Positions 44,760-55,950 of a stretch of 63,141 nt of DNA are shown here, one piece after another. Below the pieces are notes generated by a model, which had not been told where the DNA came from, did not search any database, and saw only the letters and a program-made list of their open reading frames with translations. Positions within the stretch are counted from its first letter, which is position 1; each line of letters opens with the position of its first letter. The position numbers and the translations under genes are program-made. The DNA comes from Saccoglossus kowalevskii (Eukaryota > Hemichordata > Enteropneusta > Harrimaniidae): assembly GCF_000003605.2 (NCBI RefSeq), contig NW_003107602.1, positions 32,220 through 95,360 of the forward strand. The letters are read 5' to 3'.

Positions 44760-45000
44760 TTATGGCTATACAAGTTGTATTTACCATGTCTGAAACCACC
44801 CTAAATATAGTAAATATACTAGCTGTCACTCACAAAGTGTTTGAAAAGATTATTTGGTAATATCGATAAAAATAGATTATAAATAACGCATACGCGGATT
44901 CATACGTTAAACAAGTGGCACTGAAAAGGCAATATAAAAACAACAGAAAATGTAGGTACTGAGAAACTGAATAAGGTAAGACAGTTATATTAGTTGTATG
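44760..45000. repeat. Module copy C (TATA-containing repeat)
   Basis: Diverged copy of the 29/31 kb module. It shares TACTAGCTGTCACTCACAAAG, TATCGATAAAAAT, then TATAAATA (44878-44885) and, at 44976, a donor GTAAGA preceded by AATAAG. The order TATCGATA, TATA box, donor is kept although the rest has changed. Confidence 0.65.
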
Positions 45001-45179
45001 TCATGATTACTGTGCATGCATGCATGTGATGATTTCAAACTCATCTTTGTGCTTCAAATTTTACAATGAAAAATACATGATGTCTACTGAATACATCCGG
45101 ACTAGGTCTAAACAATATAATTCATATACAGCTGACTCTACAGCGATGGCATGTCTTGAGAATGTCATGATTTTTCAAA

Positions 45180-45445
45180 TATTGTCAAACAGGGCTCTGA
45201 ACAAAAACACTAGTTGGCAATATCGCTAAAAATTGATAGGTTATAAATGATAGCACAGGTAATACACAACAACGGGGAATGTAAAATTAAAAGACTGAAT
45301 GAAATAGATTACCATTTTTTGTTATGTCATGACTACAGTGCATGCATATGCTGATTTAAATGTCTTTCTCTATTGTTTGAATCAACACCGACCATCATCT
45401 TGTGGAGTTCATTTAAGGACAATTAACTAGTCAGAATAAAGGTAG
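45180..45445. repeat. Module copy D (TATA-containing repeat)
   Basis: A fourth partial copy. ACACTAGTTGGCAATATCGC corresponds to the TATCGATA region (one base changed). TATAAATGATAG (45242-45253) equals the TATA box. Then come CAGGTAATACACAACAACGG and ATTAACTAGTCAGAATA as in copy B. The donor of copy B is not preserved (AAATAGATTACC). Confidence 0.6.
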
Positions 45446-45454
45446 AAATATATA

Positions 45455-45480
45455 TATACACAACACACACACACACACAC
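45455..45480. repeat. (CA)n microsatellite
   Basis: About ten CA dinucleotides after a short ATATAT tract. Confidence 0.8.
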
Positions 45481-45865
45481 ATTGGTGAACTAGCCTTGCA
45501 CTGTGGGTGTTTTATTGTTGGCATTCAACCAGTCATTATCCACCCCTACCAATACACCCTACAGCAATGATGGTTCCTATACTCATTTGCATCTATGTAC
45601 AACAAGCTTAGCCAATAGATGCACCTGACTCATCAAACTTTTGACCAACCAATCATTCTAAATATTGTGGAGTGAGGGCGCTATTTACTAATGAGAGGAA
45701 TCTTTTAAACGAATAAACAGATATATATTTCACACCCGAGAATAAAATAGCAGTGAACATCAAGTGACGCCTCAGATTAATTTAGCAATAGTTTGCACTT
45801 AGCTCAAAACATATTGTGGCAGGACTGTTTATTTATTTGCGAGGTGTACTCCATTTGCATTTTGA

Positions 45866-46500
45866 ACTAAGTTTATTTGACTTGTACACACAATTTTAAA
45901 TGAAACAATTGCATGAAAGAATTTAAATAAAAACTTAAGTTTTATTTTCGAACAAAAATAAATACAATTCATTCAGATTTTGCATGTCGTACACTTCATC
46001 ATACTGCATATGTAAGATGAGATAGAACATAGGTTCGAAATTATTGGGATACTTTTATATTATCAATATACAGTGATCAGGCGGATGGAATTAAAAAAAA
46101 ACGATTTTCCAATATTAAATTGCTCGAATATGTAGTCATAGTCATTTATAAGAAAGTTGAATTCAATTAGCAGGAAAGTGTTATTAATTGTCCTAGATCA
46201 ATTTACTGTAATTATTTTAGAATTACTTGTACACCAAATATTTGATGATTATCTTTCTAATAATATGCACGAAAGTAATAGAATTAATCCTTAAAGTACA
46301 TGTATCGGAGATATTTACAATTATCTTCTTATGTCAATAACTGTGCAATAAATGATGTTATTTGCGCCATCTGCTGCAAAATATTCATCTCGGACGAAGT
46401 TGTATTGATTCACTTTCAATTACATACGTGTATCTTAATCGACCTAACAAAGGACATGGAATATGTTTTGATAGAATCAGACATTCAAGTGTAATTGTAT
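45866..46500. repeat. Duplicate of the 3' flank of the secreted-protein gene
   Basis: Resembles 55349-55950 in the same orientation. Shared words include GTAAGATGAGATAGAACATA, ATATGTAGTCATAGTCAT, CCTAGATCAATTTACTGTAA and CGTGTATCTTAATCGACC. It carries the same ACAAAAATAAAT poly(A)-like site. No corresponding coding exons were found just upstream. Confidence 0.75.
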
Positions 46501-46839
46501 CACATCGAGGTGCTTTTCCTAGAATTCCCGTGTATAAATTGAATTGAAATTTATTTCAACAGTAACATAAGGAAATTAAATAAATACTAATGTACAGAAA
46601 TGCATATATTTGTGTAATAAATAAAATATTGTTTTGTAGGAATGCAACTGGTGAGGAAAACGGATATAGTCTAGTCCATGTCCCCGCCGAGCGTTATACA
46701 GAGAAAGTGTCTGCATGACTGAGAAATATAATGAAATATAATTAAATAAGTGAAATAATGTAAAGTAAAATAACAAACTGTTGATGAGATATTTTATCAA
46801 TTATTTGATCAATTAGTAAATGGCTGAATGAATAGATAA

Positions 46840-46920
46840 ATAAATGACTGGATAACTGAACACATAAATAGATAAATAACTAAGTTGATGAATGAATGAA
46901 TGAATGAGTGAATGAATGTT
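46840..46920. repeat. Imperfect (AATG)n/(AATA)n tetranucleotide repeat
   Basis: GATGAATGAATGAATGAATG preceded by AAATAGATAAATA-type units. It sits directly 3' of the minus-strand LINE end, so it may be that element's microsatellite tail in inverted orientation. Confidence 0.6.
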
Positions 46921-46939
46921 ACTCATTTAGTAAGAGGAA

Positions 46940-47830
46940 TTTTAATGTACTTTTAAACATGTGTCTATGTGTGATATTTTTAATGGGATTGGGAAGTGCA
47001 TTCCAGTGATTTGTAACTGCGTATTTGATATTATGTTTACTTTGAGTAATGGCTCCAGTACGGTAGTATACGTGTTCCCCCAAATTTCAATACAATAGGA
47101 AAGGTGTGGAAGAATTAAAGAGTAGGTAAATAATGTCTGAGCCGAGATATAATTCCAACCATAGNNNNNNNNNNNNNNNNNNNNNNNNNNNNNNNNNNNN
47201 NNNNNNNNNNNNNNNNNNNNNNNNNNNNNNNNNNNNNNNNNNNNNNNNNNNNNNNNNNNNNNNNNNNNNNNNNNNNNNNNNNNNNNNNNNNNNNNNNNNN
47301 NNNNNNNNNNNNNNNNNNNNNNNNNNNNNNNNNNNNTCTCTCAGCACTGATAGTGAGCTTGTTAGCATGACACCATTCACAAACATGCTTAAGGTCAGAG
47401 TTAATATGGGAAAGATTAATATATTTTCTTTGGTAAATTTAAATAAATTGGTGACATCAGCAAACAGTCGAAATTAAAAGGAGTTGGTGGAATTTGCAAT
47501 GTCATTGATGTAGATTAGAAATAGAACGGGCTTAGAATCGATCCCTGTGGGACACCACATTGTATGTTCATGTATGGCGATGTAATTTTGTTATGAAAAC
47601 TGACTGTTGGCGATGGGAGAGGTAGTTTTGAAACCAGTTTAATGGGAGGCCTCTGATACCATAATGTTTTAATTTATTCAATAAGATATCATGATTAATA
47701 GTATCAAAGGTCTTTTTGAGGTCAATGAAGACCCCAAAAGTAAGAAACCCATTATCGAGCTGCTCATCTATATCAGAGACCAGGTCTGCCAGCCAGGGCT
47801 AGTTTAGTGCTACAATTTTTCCGAAACCCA
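46940..47830 (-). mobile_element. CR1/Jockey-type LINE 3' fragment, interrupted by a gap
   Basis: The minus strand from about 47800 encodes VFIDLKKTFDTINHDILLNK, HYGIRGLPLNWFQNYLSHRQ, MNIQCGVPQGSILSPFYF, then, past the N run, a WGNTYTTVLEPLLKVNI segment. These are consecutive RT and C-terminal blocks. The FADD region lies near the gap edge (LFADVTN, with the second D lost). Decayed. Confidence 0.8.
47165..47336. other. Assembly gap (172 N)
   Basis: A run of N inside the LINE fragment. Any translation across it is meaningless. Confidence 1.
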
Positions 47831-48989
47831 AATGTGTGTCTAATAGTATATGTTTTGTTTTTAATTGGTCTGTAGTTGCTGGGTTCAGCAAAAAATTATA
47901 AATTGGGATTATTTTGCATTTCTAAAGAACCTTTACAAAATTTATTAAATTTGAATCTGTATAAAACTATATATATCGTATTAAATTGAACAAATAAACT
48001 AGACATTTTATAATACAGCAATAAAATTAACTACTGTTTCGACATTTTAAGCCTGACAAATTTGCATAACATATAATGTAAATCACTCCATCAAATCATT
48101 TATTATTGTGGAAAGGCATTTGTGACCGTACATTATGGAGACAAAGATGGTGGAAGAAATGTAATTGTTAAATATACTTCCACTGCATTCTGTTCTGCAA
48201 AATCACTTTGTCAATGGCATCACACAGGCAAAAGCAAATGTCTGCATGATTTGAATGTCACTAGCCCCAAACATTATAGAATGGGACCTGCAATGCAGTC
48301 AAGCATCACATTATATCCAGCCATTATACAGCAACAGAAAGCAATGTCCTCTGATACACATTATCAGAGAGGAATCGATTAGCCGGACTCATTTTCGACG
48401 TATTTATTATAATTATTATGCATTACACACACGATGACACGCATCGTGAACACTGAATAAACATAAACGGCAGCATGTAACCACATTTTACATCTTCCTC
48501 AAAACCAGGTCTGAATGGACAAGCTTGTACAAGAACTGACTACTCCGTGAAGACACAGTTTCCATGCAGATCACATAAGATAGCCAATATGGAAATCTTT
48601 GGTGACGTTTCGAGTGTTTTTTTTTCTGTTGATTTGGAAAGGTATGACACTGATGATAATTTATGCAAGAGATATTGTTTAAGAACAATTGGTAACTTCA
48701 ACTGTTACATAATACCAATCATTGCCAAGTGATTACTGCTCTTGGTGACAGAACAGTTTACCATGAAAATGCCAAACATATGCAATGACTGTTGAAAAAC
48801 GAAAGGCGTCAGATTTACCCAAGGTATTTGTTTTGATGAGGGCTTTCAGTTTATGTGGACAGCAGTCGTATTTATGTTAAAAAAACGCTAGGTCATAATA
48901 CCATAATAATAAAGAATGGAGAGGACATTAGGAACATTGGGTAAATACCACGTCACCATCTTCTTTAAGTGAATATTCCATCTCTCACA
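47831..48989. other. No gene firmly recognised; possible LINE ORF1 relic
   Basis: Open stretches at 48122-48382 and 48547-48732 show no domain I know. At 48740-48940 the plus strand reads VITALGDRTVYHENAKHMQ, a stop, then YVDSSRIYVKK and NTIIIKNGEDIRNIG in shifting frames. This could be the C-terminal part of ORF1 of the LINE that follows. The evidence is weak. Confidence 0.3.
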
Positions 48990-51899
48990 ATGTCAGTAAA
49001 AAAGTCAGTAAAATTGTGTAATTATGCATTACAAAATTTGATTATGATGCGACTTGTTTGTGTACCACTCGTTTAGCAAACATATTTCCATTTAATCATT
49101 TCAAGGAAAATACACATTTTTATGATGCCGTAAATAGTTTAAATTCCAACCTTGCAGTAAATTTTGCAAGGTTGGACAATATAATCTTCAATTCCCTCAC
49201 TATTAATATTCATAATAGCAATGGCAGTATAAAGAGCTAGCACTTGACAGAAGAAGAATTGAACAAATTATATCATGACTACCCTGACACATTTTTCTTG
49301 ATTCATGTTAATATTAGAATTTTGACTAAACAAATTGACGGTTTAACTACCTATTTAAGGTCTATTGAAAACACATTTTCAATCATAGGATTGAAAGGAA
49401 ACATGGGTGAATGAGAAACACAGTGTTAATATATTGACTTTGAAAAAATACAATGATATTACCTACTCAGTCAGAAATGATGTCAATAATCTAAATGGTA
49501 AACTGAATTTGTTTACATATATTAAATAGTTGTTCTTTTATGCCAACACGGTTCAATGCAGATCAGCTAACTTGACGACAATATACTAATAACTAAAATA
49601 GACATTTGCAGAAATGATATTCTGCTTACCGATATTTCCGATCATTTCCCGATTTGTCGTAAATCAAACTACACCACTTCATACAAAAAAGCTAAATATG
49701 TCATTAAAAATATTTTCATCACAGAACTACCAGTGACACAAATGACTCGTATGATAGATCTTACAAAAAATGCAATTAGTTATTGATAAATGCATACTAA
49801 TAATGTAAATAAAAATTAATAATTAAAAGCTACAATCGCCATGAAACCTAAAGGTCTGCTACAAACTATAAGAACAACAAATAAGCTATATAAACTATCG
49901 TTAAAAAAGCCCAATGGAAGAAACAGGAACAAGTATTATACATACGAACATATCCTAACAAATTTCCTGAGATCCACAAAAACGAAACGTTACAGTGATT
50001 TGTTCAATAAAGAAAAACTTAACATGAAAAATACATGGAATACAATGAATTCAACATCAAAGAAAAATAAATTAGAGAACAATCAGTCTGAATTTCTGAT
50101 TATTAAAAATAAACCAGCAATTGCAAATGAAATAAAAACCTTTTTTGCTAATGTCGGCACAAATTTAGCAAGTCGTCTTGCCCCACCTTTATTAGGCTTC
50201 ATACTTATTTGACAAGTCCAATAATAATGTTCTTTGAACCACTGACTTACAATGAAATATTAAACATAATTAACTCATCAAATGTGAACAATAGTGCAGT
50301 GTATGACGAAATTCCTATAAATATTGTTAAGAGGTGACATTATGTTTAAGCACATTTTCAACTTGTCTCTTTCTTGTAGCCAGTTTCTCGGACAAATGAA
50401 AATTGCGAGTCACTTCAAAGAAACAAATTGTCCTAATAAATATCGCCCTATATCAGTTCTTCCATGTATTTCTAAACTTTTGGAAAAAATAGTGTACAAT
50501 ATAACATTCAGTTTAATAAAAAATCAGAATGTGTTTTTTAAAAAAAAATCAGTATAGCTTCCGTTCCAACCACTCAACATACATGGCTGAGAAACTTAAT
50601 TTACACAATTTTATCAGCAATGGACAAGGAAGAATATACAATTGGCATCTTTTTAGATATATCTAAAGGATTTGACACTACAAACCACAGTATCCTATTA
50701 TCAAAATTACATCATTATGAAATAGGAGGGGTAAGCCTGGAGTGGTTTAAAAGTCTAAATAACAGAAAACAATTCGTAAGCTCTGATGGAGACCTCAAAT
50801 GTTTTAAATTACTTTCTTTTTTGCAGACGATACCAACATATTTCACAGTCATACTGATTTCACTATTGCAATAGATATTAATAATACTGTAATCCAAAAG
50901 GTATCTGACTGATTAGTAAGCAGTAAATTATCGATTAATATTGAAAAAAACGAACTTTATGGTTTTTGAACGCAAAACCTAAAAAAACAAACATGCGCTA
51001 CTGATAATATTCAATGAATAACAAAGAAATCAGCGATTTAATTCAGTATTTAATTCTTGGGTGTTATTATTGATAAGAACATCACATGAAAAAATCACAT
51101 TGATTCTCTAACAAACAAAATTTCAAAAAAACAATTAGGGTAATAATCCAGGTTGAGATACAGTATGTCAAAGAATGTTTTATAATGCAGTGATCTTGCC
51201 ACACATAAATTCCTGTATTTTAGCCTGGGGAAGAGCAGCAATAAGACAAATAGAAAAAGTACATGTACTGCAAAACGGGCAATCCGATTAATATGCAAAG
51301 TAGACAGGAAAGTCCATACAAAACCACCTTTCAAAAAAAACTAAACACTCTAAAAGTACATGACATATATAAAATGCAACGAGCATTGTTTATGTTCAGA
51401 GTTGAAAACCAAATGCTAATAAATTGCTTTAATCAAATGTTCATTAAATATTTAAAAAAATCTATATGTTGATAGTGCAAGAACTTCATTAATCCAGAAA
51501 TCGACAAAGCAAGAACGAATGAAACTATGGAATCTACTGAGTTGTGACTTGAAAAATATAAATAATATTAACATGTTTAAATCCAAATATAAATCAAATC
51601 TCATTTCTAAGACTTGAATAATAACTGTCATCAATAACATAACCAGCAATACCGGATATTCACAAGCTAGTAGATTTTATCATCTTGATTTTCTCCCATT
51701 TTCATGATATGCAAATTTTGTAGATATGTAATTATTTTGCAATTTTTTTCACTAGAATCACTTTATTATGTATTATATTTTCTAAGCATATATTTCTATA
51801 GTTACCTGTATAAATAAGCAGATATTGTTGCTTTTAATAGGCTGTTCCATGCAACTCAACCTTTGTTATGTATCAACTGCATTGTATTTTATAAGTTGT

Positions 51900-51900
<1 letters not shown>
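48990..51900 (+). mobile_element. Decayed CR1/Jockey-type LINE with (ATT)n tail
   Basis: Plus-strand order: endonuclease start (FFLIHVNIRILTKQIDGLTT, IENTFSIIGL), end of endonuclease (LLTDISDHFPICRK), linker (LKKPNGRNRNKYYTYEHIL, IKTFFANVGTNLAS), RT (NKYRPISVLPCISKLLEK, YTIGIFLDISKGFDTTNHSI, FADDTNIF), and C-terminal LAWGRAAIRQIEKVHVLQ. It is full of stops and frameshifts, but the RT keeps FADD. It ends at a pure ATT microsatellite, the usual kind of 3' tail for this group. Confidence 0.85.

Positions 51901-51901
<1 letters not shown>

Positions 51902-51970
<69 letters not shown>
51902..51970. repeat. (ATT)n microsatellite, LINE 3' tail
   Basis: About 23 uninterrupted ATT units directly after the 3' UTR of the preceding LINE. 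Confidence 0.9.
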
Positions 51971-53798
51971 TGTTTGTTAGCGTGCAAACAGAAAAATATC
52001 AGAATTTAAATACCCATGACCAGAGCATCCATCAGCATTAGACAAATCAATTTCAGTCTGAATTCACAATGATTGCCATCATGCAATGTGAACATATAAT
52101 AGTACAGATACAAAAATCCAACAAATGTTGCTACATAGAGAAAACCACATATTACACAAACAAATCCCAGCATGCATTGTGATTACAACCTCTCCCTCGT
52201 AATGCATGCATAATTTAGAAGTGATTCCAATTTCAATTACTTAACTTGTCAGAGACAATTGTTATTCAAACAATAGGGCACGAAGAGTGGGACAGTTTTG
52301 AAGAATCCATTGATAAATTTGGAAAAAGATGAAAATCAATGTAAAATGGTAGATTAATTTTATTTCAAAGTAGCAAATCAGGCAATGACAATAGATAATT
52401 CCAATGAAACACAAAGTGAGTATAATGGTCCCGTTTCCATGGTAATAGAACAAGGGAAAAGTGATATAAAATGATCAAATTGCAGCTAAATCATACTACT
52501 TCAGAATTGTCATTACTAATTTACATTCTTTTGTTATCGCTTGTGCAAAACGATCGTGAACAGAGTTAGTCAGCTCCGGGCCAGTGTTGTGCGTTGCAGT
52601 TATCCAAAAAATAATTGACGAGTATATTAGTCGTATCAGTAAGAACAAGATATATGAACCTTTTCTTTCTGAGAAATAATATTTATATTTTGTCACCTTT
52701 TACTTGTGTTACATGCACATTTCATCTATGACAGTGCTTTGAATTTTTTTTTATTAATTATTACAAGAATACGTCCACTTTATCCTTAAACAGTGAATCG
52801 TAGCCGGTGTGGTCCTGGCTACACCAGACGGACGACATTGTTTGCAATTGGAATAATTGTACTTATCTTGCCTGTTATTTTAAAAATAAATTTAAGCTAC
52901 ACAAGGAAATAACACCACGGAAGAATGCATTATGTTGTTAACATGTTCTCAATATAGTTGTCATTTTCGACAACTTACAAATTAATATGAAATGCGACAT
53001 TTGAACAAATATTTAGGAGATGAATAATAATTGACTTTTGACAGCTCACCAAAAGACAATACAAGTTATTTTCCAACCAGTGACTACTTACACCCCTGTT
53101 GTGAAAATGGTTTGGTTGATATTAGCACTTTTCAAAATAAGAGCAAATCATAAATATGCTGGTACTAAATAGTAGTACTATTAAAACGTCGTAAAACTAT
53201 AATAAATTGTGTTTCGGCATTTTAATTTTATATGCATTAATTACTTTACTTTTCGTTAAAAAAAACATCTACCTCGACTTTTTATGAACATTGATTTCAC
53301 AATAAACATATCAATATTGCCGACTCGGCTTGCCTGACGACATATACAGGGATTAAAAGATTAAAAGATAGGGAAGAAATGCTAATAATATTCATGTAAT
53401 GACGTATAGTAGTCACATTGCGGACACATACGTAGCACTGTGAAATATACATTAACTGAGCTTGCAAGTGTTGACAGTCTTATGACAAAATACAGGTTTG
53501 ACTTGTTTTATATAATATGAGGATTTGTTAAGTATGTATGTGCTTTCACCATTTGTTGCCATGTTTTGTATTCATTTGGTATATACATCCATTAGTATTA
53601 GTTTCAGTGAGTTGATTTATTTGTACATTAACATGAAGTCTTTTTTGTGTCATGAGTGGGGCTCATGACTGTACGTGTCTGCAGCTTGAAGTGAGATTGT
53701 ACAACGTTTTTTAACCCGCGTGACGAGTTTAATTAACGTCGAACCAAGCTCCTTGATCCCGCTCAACTTTGATATAAAAATATAATTAGCTGGGAAAA
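51971..53798. other. Region upstream of the secreted-protein gene; no exon proven
   Basis: No coding sequence was recognised. A TATAAAAA-type element at about 53772 lies 155 bp before the start codon. ATACAG|GTTTG near 53490 could be a weak donor of an upstream non-coding exon. GTCTTATGACAAAATACAG before it faintly recalls the exon-like end of module B. Confidence 0.35.
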
Positions 53799-53816
53799 AT
53801 GTATAACATTTGTCTC

Positions 53817-53891
<75 letters not shown>

Positions 53892-53915
53892 TTTGTTTAT
53901 TTGTTTATTTATTTA
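53817..53915. repeat. (TTTA)n microsatellite abutting a 3' splice site
   Basis: About 24 TTTA units with a few TTTG variants. It is followed at once by CTTTCAG|GAACT and the start codon of the secreted gene, so it takes the place of the polypyrimidine tract. Confidence 0.95.
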
Positions 53916-53927
53916 CTTTCAGGAACT

Positions 53928-54251
53928 ATGTTTGTATCACTTTCATTCTGGGGTTTGATCTTGATGGCAGTTACATCAAATGCTCAACATCATCCTGGAA
54001 ACCCCGCTAATGGCACTTGTACGGATTGTAATGATGTCATGTACGACAATGGAGTATGGCATAGTGTGTGCACTGAGGGGTTTACCTGCCCACTTCACAT
54101 AGCAGACATTGAAAATACAATTGAGGGGAAAGATATAAGGTTTCAGGCTACAACTTATTTAGGGAATGCAGCATTCGTACCTGGTACACTTCACTACGAG
54201 TATGACGCAATAATCACATCACTAATTGACTCAATTAAAAAGAGTGATATA
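53928..54251 (+). CDS. Secreted protein, coding exon 1 (signal peptide and repeat 1)
   Basis: 108 codons. Signal peptide, then CTDCNDVMYDNGVWHSVC, FTCPLHIADIE, and a sequence ending SIKKSDI. Donor GTATGT at 54252, phase 0. One N-glycosylation sequon (NGT). Confidence 0.82.
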
Positions 54252-55219
54252 GTATGTTATTTCGTATTTTTAGCACGGACTCGCATGCACTAAAATGTTA
54301 CTGTAAATAGTCATATTTTGATATCACAGTATGTGCCTTTATGTGCGATGGAAACTTAGTGATTTCCGACTGACCGCGTTTGTTCTTGTGTGATAAAGCA
54401 ACGGTTCCGACTTAAAACTTTTCCGGGTTTCATGGGTTAATGTCGTAAACTAACGTGAAGAATTCAATGTAAAAGAGAAAAATTAATACTGCACAATAAA
54501 CAACATATCTAATAATGTTGTTATATTATTATTATTATTCCATGAATTAAAAAGAGTTTGTATATATCGACATACATTATTTTACAGGGAACTGTAGATG
54601 TGGCAACTGATAATTGTCAACGATGTGAGGTCATTGTAATAGAAGATGCGTGGGTTCAATTTGTTTGTGAAATTGTGGTGAGTGTCCTGCAATGATTATT
54701 TTTACATCAATATACACTACAATAAACATAAAGGAATCAACACAATCGTAGTAAAAAGCTGTTTAGCTAGTGTTAGTGGTTGGATGTTGTGATGGTTTGA
54801 TTTTTTACCTCACTATTTTAAAATATATAATAACATAGTTAACACTATATAAACTAGAACATTGAAAAGTTTAGTAATGGAACTGCTATGATGGAATTGT
54901 TTAATATGATATATTAATACTACGTGAAATAATGCAAAGCCATTTAAAACATTTGTAGGGAAATAGTTGTATATATCTATTTGTTATTTCGTTTCAACAT
55001 TTTCTCTCTTATACTTTAAATGAATGTTTTGTTCACATATAGGATTGCCCACCAGTCATCGCCGAGCAAATCGAGTTAAAGGCGTCATTTCCTGAAAAAG
55101 ATTCAACGCGTGATAGAATTTGTTTGGTTCGCAAAAATGATGAGTACACCATCTATACCTGCGAATATTACTCTGATGATCCTGATATTGTTGATAAGAT
55201 TATTCAAACTTATACATAG
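53928..55219 (+). CDS. Small secreted cysteine-rich two-repeat protein (3 exons)
   Basis: Exons 53928-54251, 54588-54677 and 55043-55219 join in phase 0 to 591 nt, a 196-aa protein. The start is taken at 53928 because it begins a clean signal peptide (MFVSLSFWGLILMAVTSNA); an in-frame ATG at 53799 would add only microsatellite-encoded LFIY repeats. The mature part has ten cysteines and an internal duplication: C-x2-C ... W-x3-C ... C-P-x2-I-A in residues about 29-55, and again C-x2-C ... W-x4-C ... C-P-x2-I-A in about 116-145. Each is followed by a ~30-residue stretch ending in an acidic/hydrophobic helix (YDAIITSLIDSIKK; DDPDIVDKIIQTY). Exon 1 carries repeat 1 and exons 2-3 repeat 2. Likely extracellular and disulfide-bonded. 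Family and role are not recognised. Confidence 0.82.
54588..54677 (+). CDS. Secreted protein, coding exon 2
   Basis: 30 codons after acceptor TTTTACAG. NCQRCEVIVIEDAWVQFVC begins repeat 2. Donor GTGAGT at 54678, phase 0. Confidence 0.82.
55043..55219 (+). CDS. Secreted protein, coding exon 3 with stop
   Basis: 58 codons and TAG. Begins DCPPVIAEQIE, carries two more cysteines (RICL, YTCEY), ends DIVDKIIQTYT. Acceptor TTCACATATAG. Confidence 0.82.
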   Translation, partial: DCPPVIAEQIELKASFPEKDSTRDRICLVRKNDEYTIYTCEYYSDDPDIVDKIIQTYT

Positions 55220-55348
55220 AAAATGGGAATTAGTTATCTTTGTGCCAGTTATCAATAGCTAAGTTCTTTTAATTGCGTAGTTTGGAGTGATATTTTAATG
55301 TCGACCACGTGATTTAACGAGGCTGCGAGTTGTACTGTGTTTTCGTTT

Positions 55349-55950
55349 AGGACAAAGTTTATTCGACTTGTACTCACCATTTTAAATGAAGTGAACAGCA
55401 TGATGGAATTAAAATAGAAGTTTTATTCTTGAACAAAAATAAATGTTTGACATATTTTGTTCAACCAGACTGGGAGTCAATACAATTCATCCAAATTTTA
55501 GTCTTGAACGCCGTACACTTCACCATGCTGCACATGTAAGATGAGATAGAACATAGGTTGGGGGTTGTATATTTATATTATTTGTATAGGGTTATCAGGC
55601 GAGTGGAATTGAAATACCGATTTTTCAATATTAAATATGTAGTCATAGTCATAGATAAGAAAGTTGAGTTCACTTAGCAGTATTTGTTATTTGTTGTCCT
55701 AGATCAATTTACTGTAATAATTTTAGAATTACTTGTACACCAGAATGTTTTATGATCAACTTTCTAATAACGAAAATAATAGCATCAATCTTTAATGTAT
55801 CAGAGATATTTGTAGTTAACTTCTTACGTCGATAACTGTGCAATAAATGATATCACGTGCTGCAAAGTATTCACCTCGAACAGTATTATACATATTCCCT
55901 TCCATGTGTCATACGTGTATCTTAATCGACCACACAAACGGCATGTTTTA
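55349..55950. repeat. 3' flank of the secreted gene, duplicated at 45.9 kb
   Basis: Includes AATAAA at 55438-55443, the likely poly(A) signal about 220 bp after the stop. The whole stretch has a diverged copy at 45866-46500 (see there). Confidence 0.7.

Noticed and set aside
48122-48382. 86-codon ORF MTVHYGDKDGGRN...
   Set aside because: No recognised motif; neighbouring sequence looks like retroelement debris.
53799-53927. Upstream in-frame ATG giving a protein that starts MYNICLLFIYLFIYLF
   Set aside because: The extension is the TTTA microsatellite. The downstream ATG begins a normal signal peptide right after a 3' splice site.
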